The notes beneath the pieces are model-generated. The model was given only the letters and a program-made list of their open reading frames with translations. It was not told where the DNA came from and ran no database searches. A stretch of 64,000 nt of DNA from Francisellaceae bacterium (GTDB taxonomy: Bacteria > Pseudomonadota > Gammaproteobacteria > Francisellales > Francisellaceae): contig JAOMSY010000003.1 in the NCBI GenBank assembly GCA_028355575.1, positions 1 through 64,000 of the forward strand, read 5' to 3'. Positions 17,094-25,868 of this stretch are shown in pieces (position 1 is the stretch's first letter; each line of letters starts with the position of its first letter). Both the position numbers and the translations under genes were made by a program.

Positions 17094-18074
17094 ATGAAAA
17101 CATTAAGGGTTCGTCCAAGACGACTTCGTCATTCACCAGCAATTAGGGAAATGTTAGAATCTGTAAAATTAAACCCAGCTGACTTTATTTACCCTTTGTT
17201 TGTGGTGGAAGGTAATAATATTAAGCAAGAGATTTCTTCTTTGCCTGGCCAATATCGTTGGTCAATTGATCGCTTACCTGAGATTATTGAGCAAGTCGTA
17301 AATGCAAAAGTTAAATCAGTCATGATATTTGGCATTCCAGAATATAAGGATACGATAGGTTCAGAAAATTTTCGTGACGATGCAATTACGCAACAAGCTA
17401 TAAGAAAAATTAAAGAAATAGATGATTCTCTCGTTATCTTTACCGATGTTTGTTTATGTAGTTTTACGGATCACGGTCATTGTGGCATTGTTAATGATCA
17501 TATCATTGAGAATGATGCGACACTTGAGATTTTACAAAAAACAGCCGTTTCCCATGCTAAAGCAGGTGCTCATTATGTCGCACCCAGTGGCATGATGGAT
17601 GGCATGATTGCAAGTATGCGTGATGCCTTAGATGAGACTGGGTTCGAAAATGTTGGTATTTTATCTTATGCAGTAAAATATGCATCTGCATTTTATGGAC
17701 CATTTAGAGAAGCATGTAGCTCGTCCTTAAAAGGCGATCGTAAATCCTATCAGATGAATTACTTAAATGATTCACGAGAGGCACTGAAAGAAGCAAATTT
17801 AGATGAAGCTGAAGGTGCGGATATGTTGATGGTTAAGCCAGGCTTAGCGTATTTAGACATCATCAAAGAAGTCTCACAACAAAGTTATTTACCCATTGCG
17901 GCTTATAATGTAAGTGGTGAATATGCAATGGTGAAAGCAGCTGCCCAAAATGGCTGGGTAGATGAGCAATCAATCGTACTAGAATCGTTGTCTTCAATGA
18001 AAAGAGCGGGTGCAGATATTATTTTAACCTATCATGCACTTGATGCGAGTAAATGGCTTTCTGAAAAGGCATAA
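17094..18074 (+). CDS. hemB: Delta-aminolevulinic acid dehydratase (porphobilinogen synthase)
   Basis: Condenses two 5-aminolevulinate into porphobilinogen in haem synthesis. The zinc-binding cysteines are in DVCLCSFTDHGHCGI near residue 120. The two Schiff-base lysines are in SYAVKYASAFYGPF near 197 and MLMVKPGLAYLD near 250. Length 326 is typical. Two base pairs after yhbY and convergent with the CDF transporter gene, from which it is separated by 16 bp. Confidence 0.96.
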   Translation: MKTLRVRPRRLRHSPAIREMLESVKLNPADFIYPLFVVEGNNIKQEISSLPGQYRWSIDRLPEIIEQVVNAKVKSVMIFGIPEYKDTIGSENFRDDAITQQAIRKIKEIDDSLVIFTDVCLCSFTDHGHCGIVNDHIIENDATLEILQKTAVSHAKAGAHYVAPSGMMDGMIASMRDALDETGFENVGILSYAVKYASAFYGPFREACSSSLKGDRKSYQMNYLNDSREALKEANLDEAEGADMLMVKPGLAYLDIIKEVSQQSYLPIAAYNVSGEYAMVKAAAQNGWVDEQSIVLESLSSMKRAGADIILTYHALDASKWLSEKA

Positions 18075-18090
18075 AAATTTTTTTACCTTA

Positions 18091-19245
18091 TTATTTTGAG
18101 CTTGTATTCTTATCAATAAATATTTGTAGATGATTTATGCGAGGATGTGTGGTGATCGTTTTTTCCAACTCTTCGATTATCATACTTGCTGATTTTTCTT
18201 TTATTGCTGTTTCATATAGAAAGAGGGAGATCTGAATTTTACCGTTTAAATATTTTAGATCGATCCATCGAATATCATTTGTATTGATAATTTTTTCCCA
18301 TTCAGGGAGCATAATGTCCGTAATTTCTTTTCTTGAAGGCGCAAGTTGTTCAGACTTTGGTATCCCTTCTGGATGATTATCAACATCGATATGTACGGTA
18401 ATATCTTCAATACCATCAATCGCGTTGTTTATTGCTGCACGGGTATATTCACCAATATGATGCCCCTCAGAAACAGTGATGTTACTATCAACTAGAATAT
18501 GAACATCTAAGAATACTTTACCAGCCATTTTACGGGTACGTAATTGATGAAAATCCCTGACACCATCTGTATTCTTAATTGCATCCTCAATTTTTTGAAT
18601 TGACTCTTGGTCAATACCTGTATCAATTAACTCAGAGATTGATTCAATCCCCCAGGTAATGCCCATTTTAACAATCATGACACAGACAATAATAGCGGCG
18701 ATCGCATCCAGAAAATGTAGTCCAATCATGGAACCAATTAAGCCTACAAGTACGACAATTGAAGATAATGCATCACCTCTACTATGCCAGGCATTGGCTC
18801 TTAGTAGATCTGAGTCAATTTTATTGGCTGTCTTTAAGGTATAACGGAATAACCATTCGTTTGCTAATATTGAAATAACGGCAGCAACGACTGTCCATTT
18901 ATCAGGGATATAAACTGTCCCTTCAATTAAATGATAAATTGCATCATAAGCAATACCGCCGCCAACAAAAATTAACATGACAGCAATAACAATGGTGCAT
19001 AGCGTTTCGATTCTTTGGTGCCCATAAGGATGATTATAATCGACACCTTTATTTGATACCTTGGCAGCAAAGAGGACAAAGAAATCGCTAATTAAGTCTG
19101 ACAGAGAATGGATACCATCTGCGAATAAAGCGGGTGATCGACCCAAGAGCCCAATGGTGATTTTAATAAAGGCTAGGGATAGGTTGATCCAAGCACCTAT
19201 AATAGTAATCCGTTTGCTTTCTTGATAGCGATCTAGTTCAGCCAT
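18091..19245 (-). CDS. Cation diffusion facilitator family transporter
   Basis: A 384-residue metal/proton antiporter of the CDF family, likely exporting Zn, Fe or Mn. There are six membrane helices in about residues 12-205. The metal-binding helix 2 motif HSLSDLISDFFVLFAAK is near residue 43 and the helix 5 motif HSRGDALSSIVVLVG near 150. A His-rich loop is VDYNHPYGHQRIE. A cytoplasmic domain with HIDVDNHPEG follows, and a further C-terminal segment makes it longer than the roughly 300-residue FieF type. Metal specificity cannot be read from sequence. Confidence 0.9.
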   Translation of the reverse strand: MAELDRYQESKRITIIGAWINLSLAFIKITIGLLGRSPALFADGIHSLSDLISDFFVLFAAKVSNKGVDYNHPYGHQRIETLCTIVIAVMLIFVGGGIAYDAIYHLIEGTVYIPDKWTVVAAVISILANEWLFRYTLKTANKIDSDLLRANAWHSRGDALSSIVVLVGLIGSMIGLHFLDAIAAIIVCVMIVKMGITWGIESISELIDTGIDQESIQKIEDAIKNTDGVRDFHQLRTRKMAGKVFLDVHILVDSNITVSEGHHIGEYTRAAINNAIDGIEDITVHIDVDNHPEGIPKSEQLAPSRKEITDIMLPEWEKIINTNDIRWIDLKYLNGKIQISLFLYETAIKEKSASMIIEELEKTITTHPRINHLQIFIDKNTSSK

Positions 19246-19336
19246 GATTCTCCCTCGTAAATGAAATATGCGCTATTGTAACGACTTGGCTAATAATTAA
19301 AACAAATTAAATTTAAAATAGCTCTTTTCGTGCTAA

Positions 19337-19358
19337 CAATACGTGTAATTTCGTATTG
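19337..19358. promoter_or_regulatory. Inverted repeat upstream of yfgM-like gene
   Basis: Perfect 7-bp arms CAATACG/CGTATTG with an 8-bp spacer, in the intergenic region between the divergent CDF and yfgM-like genes. It is less AT-biased than its surroundings. Possible operator for either gene, or a 5' leader hairpin of the yfgM-like mRNA. Confidence 0.3.
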
Positions 19359-19405
19359 GATATATTATGTTATACATTGCAAATAAAGTTATGCAAGGAT
19401 GTGAT

Positions 19406-20116
19406 GTGGCTTATATAGATGTTGAGCAAAGTCAAATTGAGAATATTAAAAAACTATGGAATAAATTTGGTAATTACTTATTAACATTATTGCTTGTTTT
19501 GGCAGTTGCTTATGCTGGATGGACTTACTATTCAAGACATCAAAAAGAGCAAGTATATGCTGCTTCGGCATTATACAGTAATATGCTTGAACAACAGGCA
19601 GGTCCAGAGCAAACTATTGCGACTGGTAATGCGATTATGAAAGCTTACCCTTCAACAATCTATGCGAGCTTTGCTGCCTTAATTTTGGCACAGCAATATG
19701 TTAAACAAGATAATTTACCAGCCGCTGAAACTAGTTTGAAATGGGTGATTGATCACTCTGAAAATGCAATGGTGATTGTTATTGCGGAACAACGTTTAGC
19801 AAGAATTTATATTTCGAAAAATGACCCAAAGCAAGCATTAGCATTACTTGATGGTATTACTAATGCATCAGGGTTTGAACCATTTGTCGCTTATGTTAAG
19901 GGTGATGCATATGCAAAAATGGGTAATAATCTACTAGCAGAAAAATTCTGGAAGCAGGCTATACAGACAATGAATAAGCCTGAAGATGAGCCAATGAAGC
20001 AATATCTAGCGGTTAAAATTAGTTCTTTGTCGGCAACTAAGCCACTGAGTAATCAGGCTAAACCTGTAGAAAGCTCTAATTCTAAAGAGCAGTCATCCAA
20101 TAAACAATCATCATAA
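19406..20116 (+). CDS. yfgM: YfgM-like tetratricopeptide membrane protein
   Basis: Inner-membrane ancillary factor of the Sec translocon/periplasmic chaperone network. After a short cytoplasmic N-terminus there is one membrane helix (NYLLTLLLVLAVAYAGWTYYS), then a periplasmic TPR-like domain with the YfgM signatures IYASFAALILAQQYVKQ and IAEQRLARIYI. The C-terminal 35 residues are Ser/Asn/Lys-rich. I prefer GTG at 19406, with AAGGA 6 nt upstream, because it begins at the family N-terminus. ATGs at 19391 and 19367 are in frame and would add 5 or 13 residues. Usual neighbours (hisS, bamB, der) are absent. Confidence 0.8.
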   Translation: MAYIDVEQSQIENIKKLWNKFGNYLLTLLLVLAVAYAGWTYYSRHQKEQVYAASALYSNMLEQQAGPEQTIATGNAIMKAYPSTIYASFAALILAQQYVKQDNLPAAETSLKWVIDHSENAMVIVIAEQRLARIYISKNDPKQALALLDGITNASGFEPFVAYVKGDAYAKMGNNLLAEKFWKQAIQTMNKPEDEPMKQYLAVKISSLSATKPLSNQAKPVESSNSKEQSSNKQSS

Positions 20117-20128
20117 AAGAGATTTTAT

Positions 20129-20692
20129 ATGCTTCAGCGTTTACTTTATTCTGTAAAAATGGCTTGGAAGTGCCGTAGAGAAATTGGACAAATTAAACGC
20201 TCAGATCTTGCTAATGACACCATTACAAATATTCAACCATCTTTATTAAAAACCCATAAAATTAGTACGTTAGTATTAGACTTTGATGGCGTAATGGCCT
20301 CGCATGGGTCAAAGTATCCTCGAAGTGATGTTGAAGAATGGTTGCACGAGCTGATATTAGCAATGCCAGAGTTAAAACTATTTATTTTATCCAATAATCC
20401 ATGGGAAGTTCGATTAAAATACTTTCAGGAACATTTTCCAACATTAACATTTGTTTCTGGGGTAAAGAAAAAACCGTATCCAGATGGGATGCAAAAGGTT
20501 TGTGAGCTTGCTGGGTGTAATCCAAAAGAAGCAGCCATTGTGGATGATCGGCTTTTAACTGGTTGTTTAGCATCGCATTTAGCTGGATGCCAGGCTATTT
20601 TTATTTACAAGCCATATGTGAATTATAAACAGCATTTTGTACAAGAATGTTTCTTTCAGTTTCTCCGACACAGTGAAAAATTAATTTATTAG
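20129..20692 (+). CDS. HAD IIIA-type phosphatase, YqeG-like
   Basis: A 187-residue HAD-superfamily hydrolase. Motif I is LVLDFDGVMASHG (near residue 48, the nucleophile being the first Asp). Motif II is FILSNNPWEVR, and the last acidic motif is AAIVDDRLLTG near 131. The compact form without a cap and the DDR ending resemble YqeG/Gep4-type phosphatases, some of which dephosphorylate phosphatidylglycerophosphate. It follows the yfgM-like gene by 12 bp. An N-terminal basic segment (about 1-40) precedes the domain. The substrate is unknown. Confidence 0.75.
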   Translation: MLQRLLYSVKMAWKCRREIGQIKRSDLANDTITNIQPSLLKTHKISTLVLDFDGVMASHGSKYPRSDVEEWLHELILAMPELKLFILSNNPWEVRLKYFQEHFPTLTFVSGVKKKPYPDGMQKVCELAGCNPKEAAIVDDRLLTGCLASHLAGCQAIFIYKPYVNYKQHFVQECFFQFLRHSEKLIY

Positions 20693-20710
20693 ATACAATT
20701 TAAATTGTAT
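20693..20710. repeat. 18-bp perfect palindrome after the HAD gene
   Basis: Arms ATACAATTT/AAATTGTAT abut with no spacer, starting immediately after the stop codon of the YqeG-like gene. Could be an operator for the next gene or a weak RNA hairpin ending the upstream transcript. There is no T-tract after it. The base composition makes a chance match plausible. Confidence 0.3.
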
Positions 20711-20795
20711 TAATACTTAGTTGAGTCCGAATTTACTTTGATTTGATAACGCTGTAGTGTATTTATTAAGGGTAAGATTAATAAGATTTTATATT

Positions 20796-21515
20796 ATGAA
20801 AATAGCTATTTTCGATCTTGATAAAACCTTGATTAATGCTGATTCTGGTGATTTATTTGCTAATTATCTTTGTGAGATTGGATTAATTAAAGATATAGAT
20901 TCTTTCAAAGAGAAAGTTTTATATTTTGAGAACGAATATTATGAGGGAAGGTTAGACTTCTTAGGTTATTACCAGTTTGCAATTTCCCAGCTGGTTGCAA
21001 CTAAGGTTCCTGATCTAAAGAAAATCGTCACAAAATTTGTTGAAGATAAAATCACACCTGTTATTTATCATCAAGCGCATAAGGTGATTGAATGGCATCG
21101 CTCACAGGGGCATGTGTTACTCTTAATTTCAGCTACCATCGAATTATTAGTTGAGGCAATAGGAAAAGCACTTGGCTTTGAATCAGATAATATTATTTCA
21201 GTGCAAATGGAAACGGCAGGAGAGTATTATACTGGCAATGTGATTGGAGAACCAAGCTACGAGGAAGGAAAAGTCATTCGTTTTCAGAGTTGGTGCCAGC
21301 ATCATAATATAGAAACTTCTTTGATACGCACTTTATTTTATTCTGATTCTATACATGATCTGCCTTTACTTAGCCATGTTGATCAACCGGTTGTCGTGAA
21401 TCCAGACCAAAGATTGTTACAGATAGCGATAGATAGAAACTGGCCAATTATAGACATGAATCATATCGAGCTAGAATGCTTGGAAATCATTCATAAAAAT
21501 AGCCCCATTAATTGA
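20796..21515 (+). CDS. HAD-IB family phosphatase (SerB-like)
   Basis: A 239-residue HAD subfamily IB hydrolase. It has IAIFDLDKTLINADSGDLF at the N-terminus (nucleophile Asp and acid Asp), LLISATIELLVEAIG near 110 and YSDSIHDLPLLSHVD near 185. The order and the all-helical cap fit the SerB-like group that includes small-molecule and lipid-precursor phosphatases. The ATG at 20796 starts directly at motif I; an upstream in-frame opening at 20757 adds only a non-conserved tail. Substrate not assignable. Confidence 0.82.
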   Translation: MKIAIFDLDKTLINADSGDLFANYLCEIGLIKDIDSFKEKVLYFENEYYEGRLDFLGYYQFAISQLVATKVPDLKKIVTKFVEDKITPVIYHQAHKVIEWHRSQGHVLLLISATIELLVEAIGKALGFESDNIISVQMETAGEYYTGNVIGEPSYEEGKVIRFQSWCQHHNIETSLIRTLFYSDSIHDLPLLSHVDQPVVVNPDQRLLQIAIDRNWPIIDMNHIELECLEIIHKNSPIN

Positions 21516-21592
21516 GGTTTCAGCAGAATTACCCTATATTTTTTTGAAAGTATTAATAAAATTTTAATAATCTCAACGTAAGGATAGAGCTT

Positions 21593-23953
21593 ATGAGTCA
21601 AGTGACGATACGTAAAGCAGCAGTACTTGGTGCAGGTGTCATGGGTGCGCAAATTGCGGCACATTTTGCAAATGCACAAGTTGAAGTGCTCTTATATGAC
21701 TTGCCATCAAAAGAAGGTGATAAAAATGCGATTGCTAATAAAGCATTGGCAAATATGAAAAAAATGAATCCAGCACCTTATGGTTCGAGTAAGACGATAG
21801 AAGGGATCACTGCAGCTAATTATGAAGATGACCTTGAGAAACTTGAGTCATGTGATTTTATTATTGAAGCCATTGCTGAAAAAATGGAATGGAAAAAAGA
21901 CCTGTATAACAAAATTAATCCACACCTTAAAAAAGGTGTAATTTTCACAACAAACACTTCAGGTTTAAGTATCACAGAGCTAGCAGGTACGTTAGCTGAT
22001 GATATTAAACCTCAATTTTGTGGTATCCACTTTTTTAACCCACCACGTTATTTGCCATTAGTTGAAGTAATTCCTCACGCTAAGACAGATGCTAAGTTAT
22101 TAGATGACTTAGAAACATTCGTGACTGAAACGCTTGGTAAGAGTGTTGTTCGTGCTAAAGACACACCTAACTTTATTGGTAACCGTTTAGGTGTATTTGC
22201 GATGTCAACGGTAATGAAATATGCGGAAAAATTCGATATTCCATTTGAAATTGCAGACCAACTAACGGGTAAATTATTAGGTCGGCCAAATTCTGCAACG
22301 TTTAGAACAGCAGATTTAGTTGGCTTAGATACCATGCTTCATGTGACTAATAACACCTATAATACAGCGAAAGATGATCCATGGTTATGTTTTTATGAAG
22401 CACCTAAATGGCTGCAAGCTCTTATTGACAAAGGTGCATTAGGAAATAAAACAAAATGTGGGATTTATAAAAAAGTTGGTAAAGACATCACTGTTATTGA
22501 CACGAAAACTGGTGAGTATCGTCCATCAACAGGAAAAGCAGATAAAGAAGTTGTCGATATCTTAAAAGAAAAAGATGCAGCTAAGCGTTTTCAAGCGTTA
22601 AAAGCATCTGATAACCTACAAGCACAATTTGTTTATTCTATTTTCCGTGATAGTTTCCATTATGCAGCCTATCATTTACCAGAGATTGCAGATACTGCCC
22701 GTGATTGTGATTTAGCCATTCGCTGGGGATTTGGCTGGAAAGAAGGTTTATTTGAAACTTGGCAAAAAGCAGGTTGGGATACCGTAGCACATTGGATAAA
22801 AGAAGATAACGCTAACGGTAAAACAATTGTTTCTGTTGATTTACCTAGTTGGGTTGAAAAAGTTAAGGGTGCTTACGATGCAGATGGTAAAGCTTATAAT
22901 GCACGTGAGAATAAATACGAAGGACGTCGTCAATTACCTGTCTATGAAAGACAAGCGTATCCTGATCCAGTATTAAATGAGAAGTTTAATGAAGGTGAAA
23001 CGGTATTAGAAAATGATTCCGTTAGGCTGTGGACTACGGGCGATAACATCTTAATTGTTACCGTAAAAACAAAAATGTGTACCATTGGCGCAGAAGTACT
23101 TCAGACATTAGGTGAAGCCGTAAAAATTGCGGAAGAGCAAAATTTTGATGGTATCGTTATTTATCAACGTGGTAGTAGCAACTTTAGTGTGGGTGCAAAC
23201 CTAGAAGAATTTGGTATGGCCTTTATGCTGGATGGTGCAGATGCAGTTAAAGAAACCATTAATAACTTTCAGACTGCAATGCTTGGTCTTCGCTATGCAA
23301 TGGTTCCAGTTGTCGCTGCTGTCCAGGGATTTGCCTTTGGTGGTGGTTGCGAGATGATGTTACATTGTGATCGCACCGTTGCTGCACTTGAAAGTTATGT
23401 TGGTTTAGTCGAAGTCGGCGTTGGTCTAGTGCCAGCAGGCGGCGGATGTAAAGAGATGGCATTACGTGCGCAGTCTTCTATTGATCCTGAAAAAACCTTA
23501 CAAAAATACTATAAAAATATCGCAATGGGTGAAGTTGCTAAGAGTGCGCAAATGGCTCGTGAAATGGGCTATTTAAGAGATCAAGATATCATTCTCATGA
23601 ACCCTCACGAAACCTTGTATGTCGCTAAGCAACAAGTCAAAGCGCTTGCTGCTGCAAATTATCGCCCACCATTCAAACCTAAAATGAAAACGATTGGTCG
23701 TGATGGTAAAGCAACAATTCAAATGTTACTTGCGAATATGAGAGCAGGTTATTTTATTTCTGATTACGATTATAAAATTGGCTCAGCTGTTGCTGAGATT
23801 ATGGTTGGTGGTAATGTGGATAAAGGCAATGTTGTACCAGAAGATTGGTATTTGAAACTAGAGCGTGATGCCTTTGTTTCATTGGCTGAGAATGAAAAAA
23901 CACAGGGACGCATACAACATATGTTAACTACTGGTAAACCATTACGTAATTAA
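21593..23953 (+). CDS. 3-hydroxyacyl-CoA dehydrogenase / enoyl-CoA hydratase, FadN type
   Basis: Multifunctional beta-oxidation protein of 786 residues. Unlike E. coli FadB, the NAD-binding dehydrogenase comes first: KAAVLGAGVMGAQIAAHFANAQ at residues 8-29, the HFFNPPRYLPLVEVI catalytic segment near 145, and NFIGNRLGVF near 195. The crotonase-like hydratase is in the C-terminal third (NFSVGANLEEFG near 532, QGFAFGGGCEMMLHCD near 580, VEVGVGLVPAGGGCKEM near 605). This order is that of FadN. It forms an operon with the thiolase 15 bp downstream, so the pair converts enoyl-CoA to acetyl-CoA plus shortened acyl-CoA. Confidence 0.9.
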   Translation: MSQVTIRKAAVLGAGVMGAQIAAHFANAQVEVLLYDLPSKEGDKNAIANKALANMKKMNPAPYGSSKTIEGITAANYEDDLEKLESCDFIIEAIAEKMEWKKDLYNKINPHLKKGVIFTTNTSGLSITELAGTLADDIKPQFCGIHFFNPPRYLPLVEVIPHAKTDAKLLDDLETFVTETLGKSVVRAKDTPNFIGNRLGVFAMSTVMKYAEKFDIPFEIADQLTGKLLGRPNSATFRTADLVGLDTMLHVTNNTYNTAKDDPWLCFYEAPKWLQALIDKGALGNKTKCGIYKKVGKDITVIDTKTGEYRPSTGKADKEVVDILKEKDAAKRFQALKASDNLQAQFVYSIFRDSFHYAAYHLPEIADTARDCDLAIRWGFGWKEGLFETWQKAGWDTVAHWIKEDNANGKTIVSVDLPSWVEKVKGAYDADGKAYNARENKYEGRRQLPVYERQAYPDPVLNEKFNEGETVLENDSVRLWTTGDNILIVTVKTKMCTIGAEVLQTLGEAVKIAEEQNFDGIVIYQRGSSNFSVGANLEEFGMAFMLDGADAVKETINNFQTAMLGLRYAMVPVVAAVQGFAFGGGCEMMLHCDRTVAALESYVGLVEVGVGLVPAGGGCKEMALRAQSSIDPEKTLQKYYKNIAMGEVAKSAQMAREMGYLRDQDIILMNPHETLYVAKQQVKALAAANYRPPFKPKMKTIGRDGKATIQMLLANMRAGYFISDYDYKIGSAVAEIMVGGNVDKGNVVPEDWYLKLERDAFVSLAENEKTQGRIQHMLTTGKPLRN

Positions 23954-23968
23954 AAATTGGAGATTAAA

Positions 23969-25156
23969 ATGACTCAGAATGTATATTTAGTTGCCACACA
24001 AAGAACGCCAGTAGGTAAAGCGAATAGAGGTGTTTTTCGGCATGAACGCCCTGATAATATGCTAGGCAATATTATTCGAGATACACTTAAAAAAGTACCA
24101 AATCTAGATACATCATTAATACAAGATGGTATTTTCGGTTGTGCCATGCCAGAAGGTGCGCAAGGTATGAACATTGGTCGTATTGGTGTTTTATTGGCCG
24201 GTTTGCCTAATACTGTACCAGGCATGACCATTAACCGTTTTTGTTGTTCAGGTGTCGAAAGTATAGCCATGGTTGCTCAAAGAATCGCTTCAGGTGCAAT
24301 TGATTGTGGTATCGCTGGTGGTGTTGAAAGCATGTCATCGGTACCGATGGGTGGAAATAGCATGTCTGGTAACCCAAAATTCTTTGCTGACCAAGAAGAA
24401 AATATAGCAATTGCTTATGGAATGGGGATTACGGCAGAGATTGTTGCTGATAAGTACCAAGTGTCTCGTGAAATGCAAGACACTTTTGCTGCAGAAAGCC
24501 ATCGTCGTGCATTAGCTGCGATTAAAAGTGGTTATGATAAAGCAGAGATTATTCCTTACACCGTAACGAATTATTCGCCAAATGCAAAAGGTGAAGTATC
24601 CGAAAAACAAACTGTGGTTGAACATGATGAAGGCCCACGTGACTCAACAGTTGAAGGTTTGGCAAAGTTAAGGCCTGTATTTAGAGCAAAAGGCTCCGTG
24701 ACAGCTGCGAATAGTTCGCAAATGTCCGATGGTGCAGGATGTGCTGTATTAGTTAGTGAGAAGTTCTTAAAAGAACATAACCTTACACCAATTGCGCGTT
24801 TCGTTGATTATCAAGTTGCGGGTGTACCACCAGAAGTCATGGGCATTGGTCCCGTAGCTGCAATTCCAAAAGTATTAAAATCAGCAGGAATCAAACAAGA
24901 TCAACTAGGCTGGATTGAATTAAATGAAGCTTTTGCTGCTCAGTCTTTAGCGGTAATAAATGATCTTAAGCTGGACACAGCCAAAGTAAATCCAAATGGT
25001 GGTGCCATTGCATTAGGGCATCCATTGGGTGCAACAGGTGCGATTCGAGCAGCCACTGCTATACACGGTGCTAAACGTCTTGGTGAAAAGTACGCCATGG
25101 TGACTATGTGTATTGGTACGGGTATGGGTGCTGCGGGTATCTTTGAAGTTCTATAA
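23969..25156 (+). CDS. fadA: Acetyl-CoA acyltransferase (beta-oxidation thiolase)
   Basis: Cleaves 3-ketoacyl-CoA with CoA in the last step of fatty acid degradation. The 395-residue protein shows the nucleophile cysteine in NRFCCSGVESIAMVAQ near residue 90, PNGGAIALGHPLGATGA near 345 and MCIGTGMGAAG near the end. The start is ATG 23969, which has TGGAG 6 nt upstream; an in-frame TTG at 23957 overlaps that site and is unlikely. Partner of the preceding multifunctional enzyme. Confidence 0.93.
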   Translation: MTQNVYLVATQRTPVGKANRGVFRHERPDNMLGNIIRDTLKKVPNLDTSLIQDGIFGCAMPEGAQGMNIGRIGVLLAGLPNTVPGMTINRFCCSGVESIAMVAQRIASGAIDCGIAGGVESMSSVPMGGNSMSGNPKFFADQEENIAIAYGMGITAEIVADKYQVSREMQDTFAAESHRRALAAIKSGYDKAEIIPYTVTNYSPNAKGEVSEKQTVVEHDEGPRDSTVEGLAKLRPVFRAKGSVTAANSSQMSDGAGCAVLVSEKFLKEHNLTPIARFVDYQVAGVPPEVMGIGPVAAIPKVLKSAGIKQDQLGWIELNEAFAAQSLAVINDLKLDTAKVNPNGGAIALGHPLGATGAIRAATAIHGAKRLGEKYAMVTMCIGTGMGAAGIFEVL

Positions 25157-25823
25157 GTCAATTTTTAAGCACGGTGCATTATTTATATGCGCTGTGTTTT
25201 TCTCAATTATTTCATATTTTTATTTTGACATCCCGCTTGTTAATTTAGCCCATGACTTAGAGATTCGAGAGTGTTCATTTATATTTATTAAGCTAACGCA
25301 AATACCTGAAGTTATTATCACCGCAATGTACTGTTTGGTGCCAATAACACTATTGAGTATACTTTTTAAAAGAAGCGTAATCTATACAAAGTGGGTATGG
25401 CTAATTCTTTTAATTAGTCTTTCATTATTAGTTGTTTTGTTAGTTGAAGACTCACTTGAATATATTTGTGGTCGTTACTGGCCAGCGACCTGGGTCGATA
25501 ATAACCCTTCATGGTTAAGTAACCAAGTATATGGCATGAACTGGTTTCAAGGTGCATCAAAAGGCATGCAAGCATTTCCCTCCGGGCATACTGCCGTTAT
25601 TTTTACAGTTTCAACCATGTTGTGGAAATTCTATCCAAAATATAAATATATTTATGTTTTATTATGTGTCCTGACTATGATTGGATTGATGGCAATGTAT
25701 TACCATTGGCTGTCTGACATTATATTCGGTGCATATATTGGTTATATTTCTAGTGAAGTTATTTATGGGGTATATATGCAAATAAAGGCCAGAGTCATGC
25801 GAAAAACTGATTCTAAGTATTGA
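25143..25823 (+). CDS. PAP2-superfamily membrane phosphatase
   Basis: An integral-membrane acid phosphatase/lipid phosphatase with about six helices. The three PAP2 signatures are visible: a KxxxxxxRP-like CGRYWPATW, then FPSGHTAVIF with the catalytic His, and YYHWLSDIIFGAYIG with the second His. It could dephosphorylate undecaprenyl pyrophosphate, phosphatidylglycerophosphate or lipid A. No ATG is available near the start: TTG 25143 begins a plausible N-terminus and overlaps the fadA 3' end. TTG 25113 or GTG 25128 are alternatives. Translational coupling to fadA is likely. Confidence 0.82.
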   Translation: MKFYKSIFKHGALFICAVFFSIISYFYFDIPLVNLAHDLEIRECSFIFIKLTQIPEVIITAMYCLVPITLLSILFKRSVIYTKWVWLILLISLSLLVVLLVEDSLEYICGRYWPATWVDNNPSWLSNQVYGMNWFQGASKGMQAFPSGHTAVIFTVSTMLWKFYPKYKYIYVLLCVLTMIGLMAMYYHWLSDIIFGAYIGYISSEVIYGVYMQIKARVMRKTDSKY

Positions 25824-25868
25824 TTGTTGCGACCAAAGCCTTCATCAGTGTTCTGCAAATAATAATGA

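Noticed and set aside
18060..18090. T-run after hemB as an intrinsic terminator
   Set aside because: The stem before it (GCTTT/AAAGGC) is imperfect and overlaps the last codons; not convincing.
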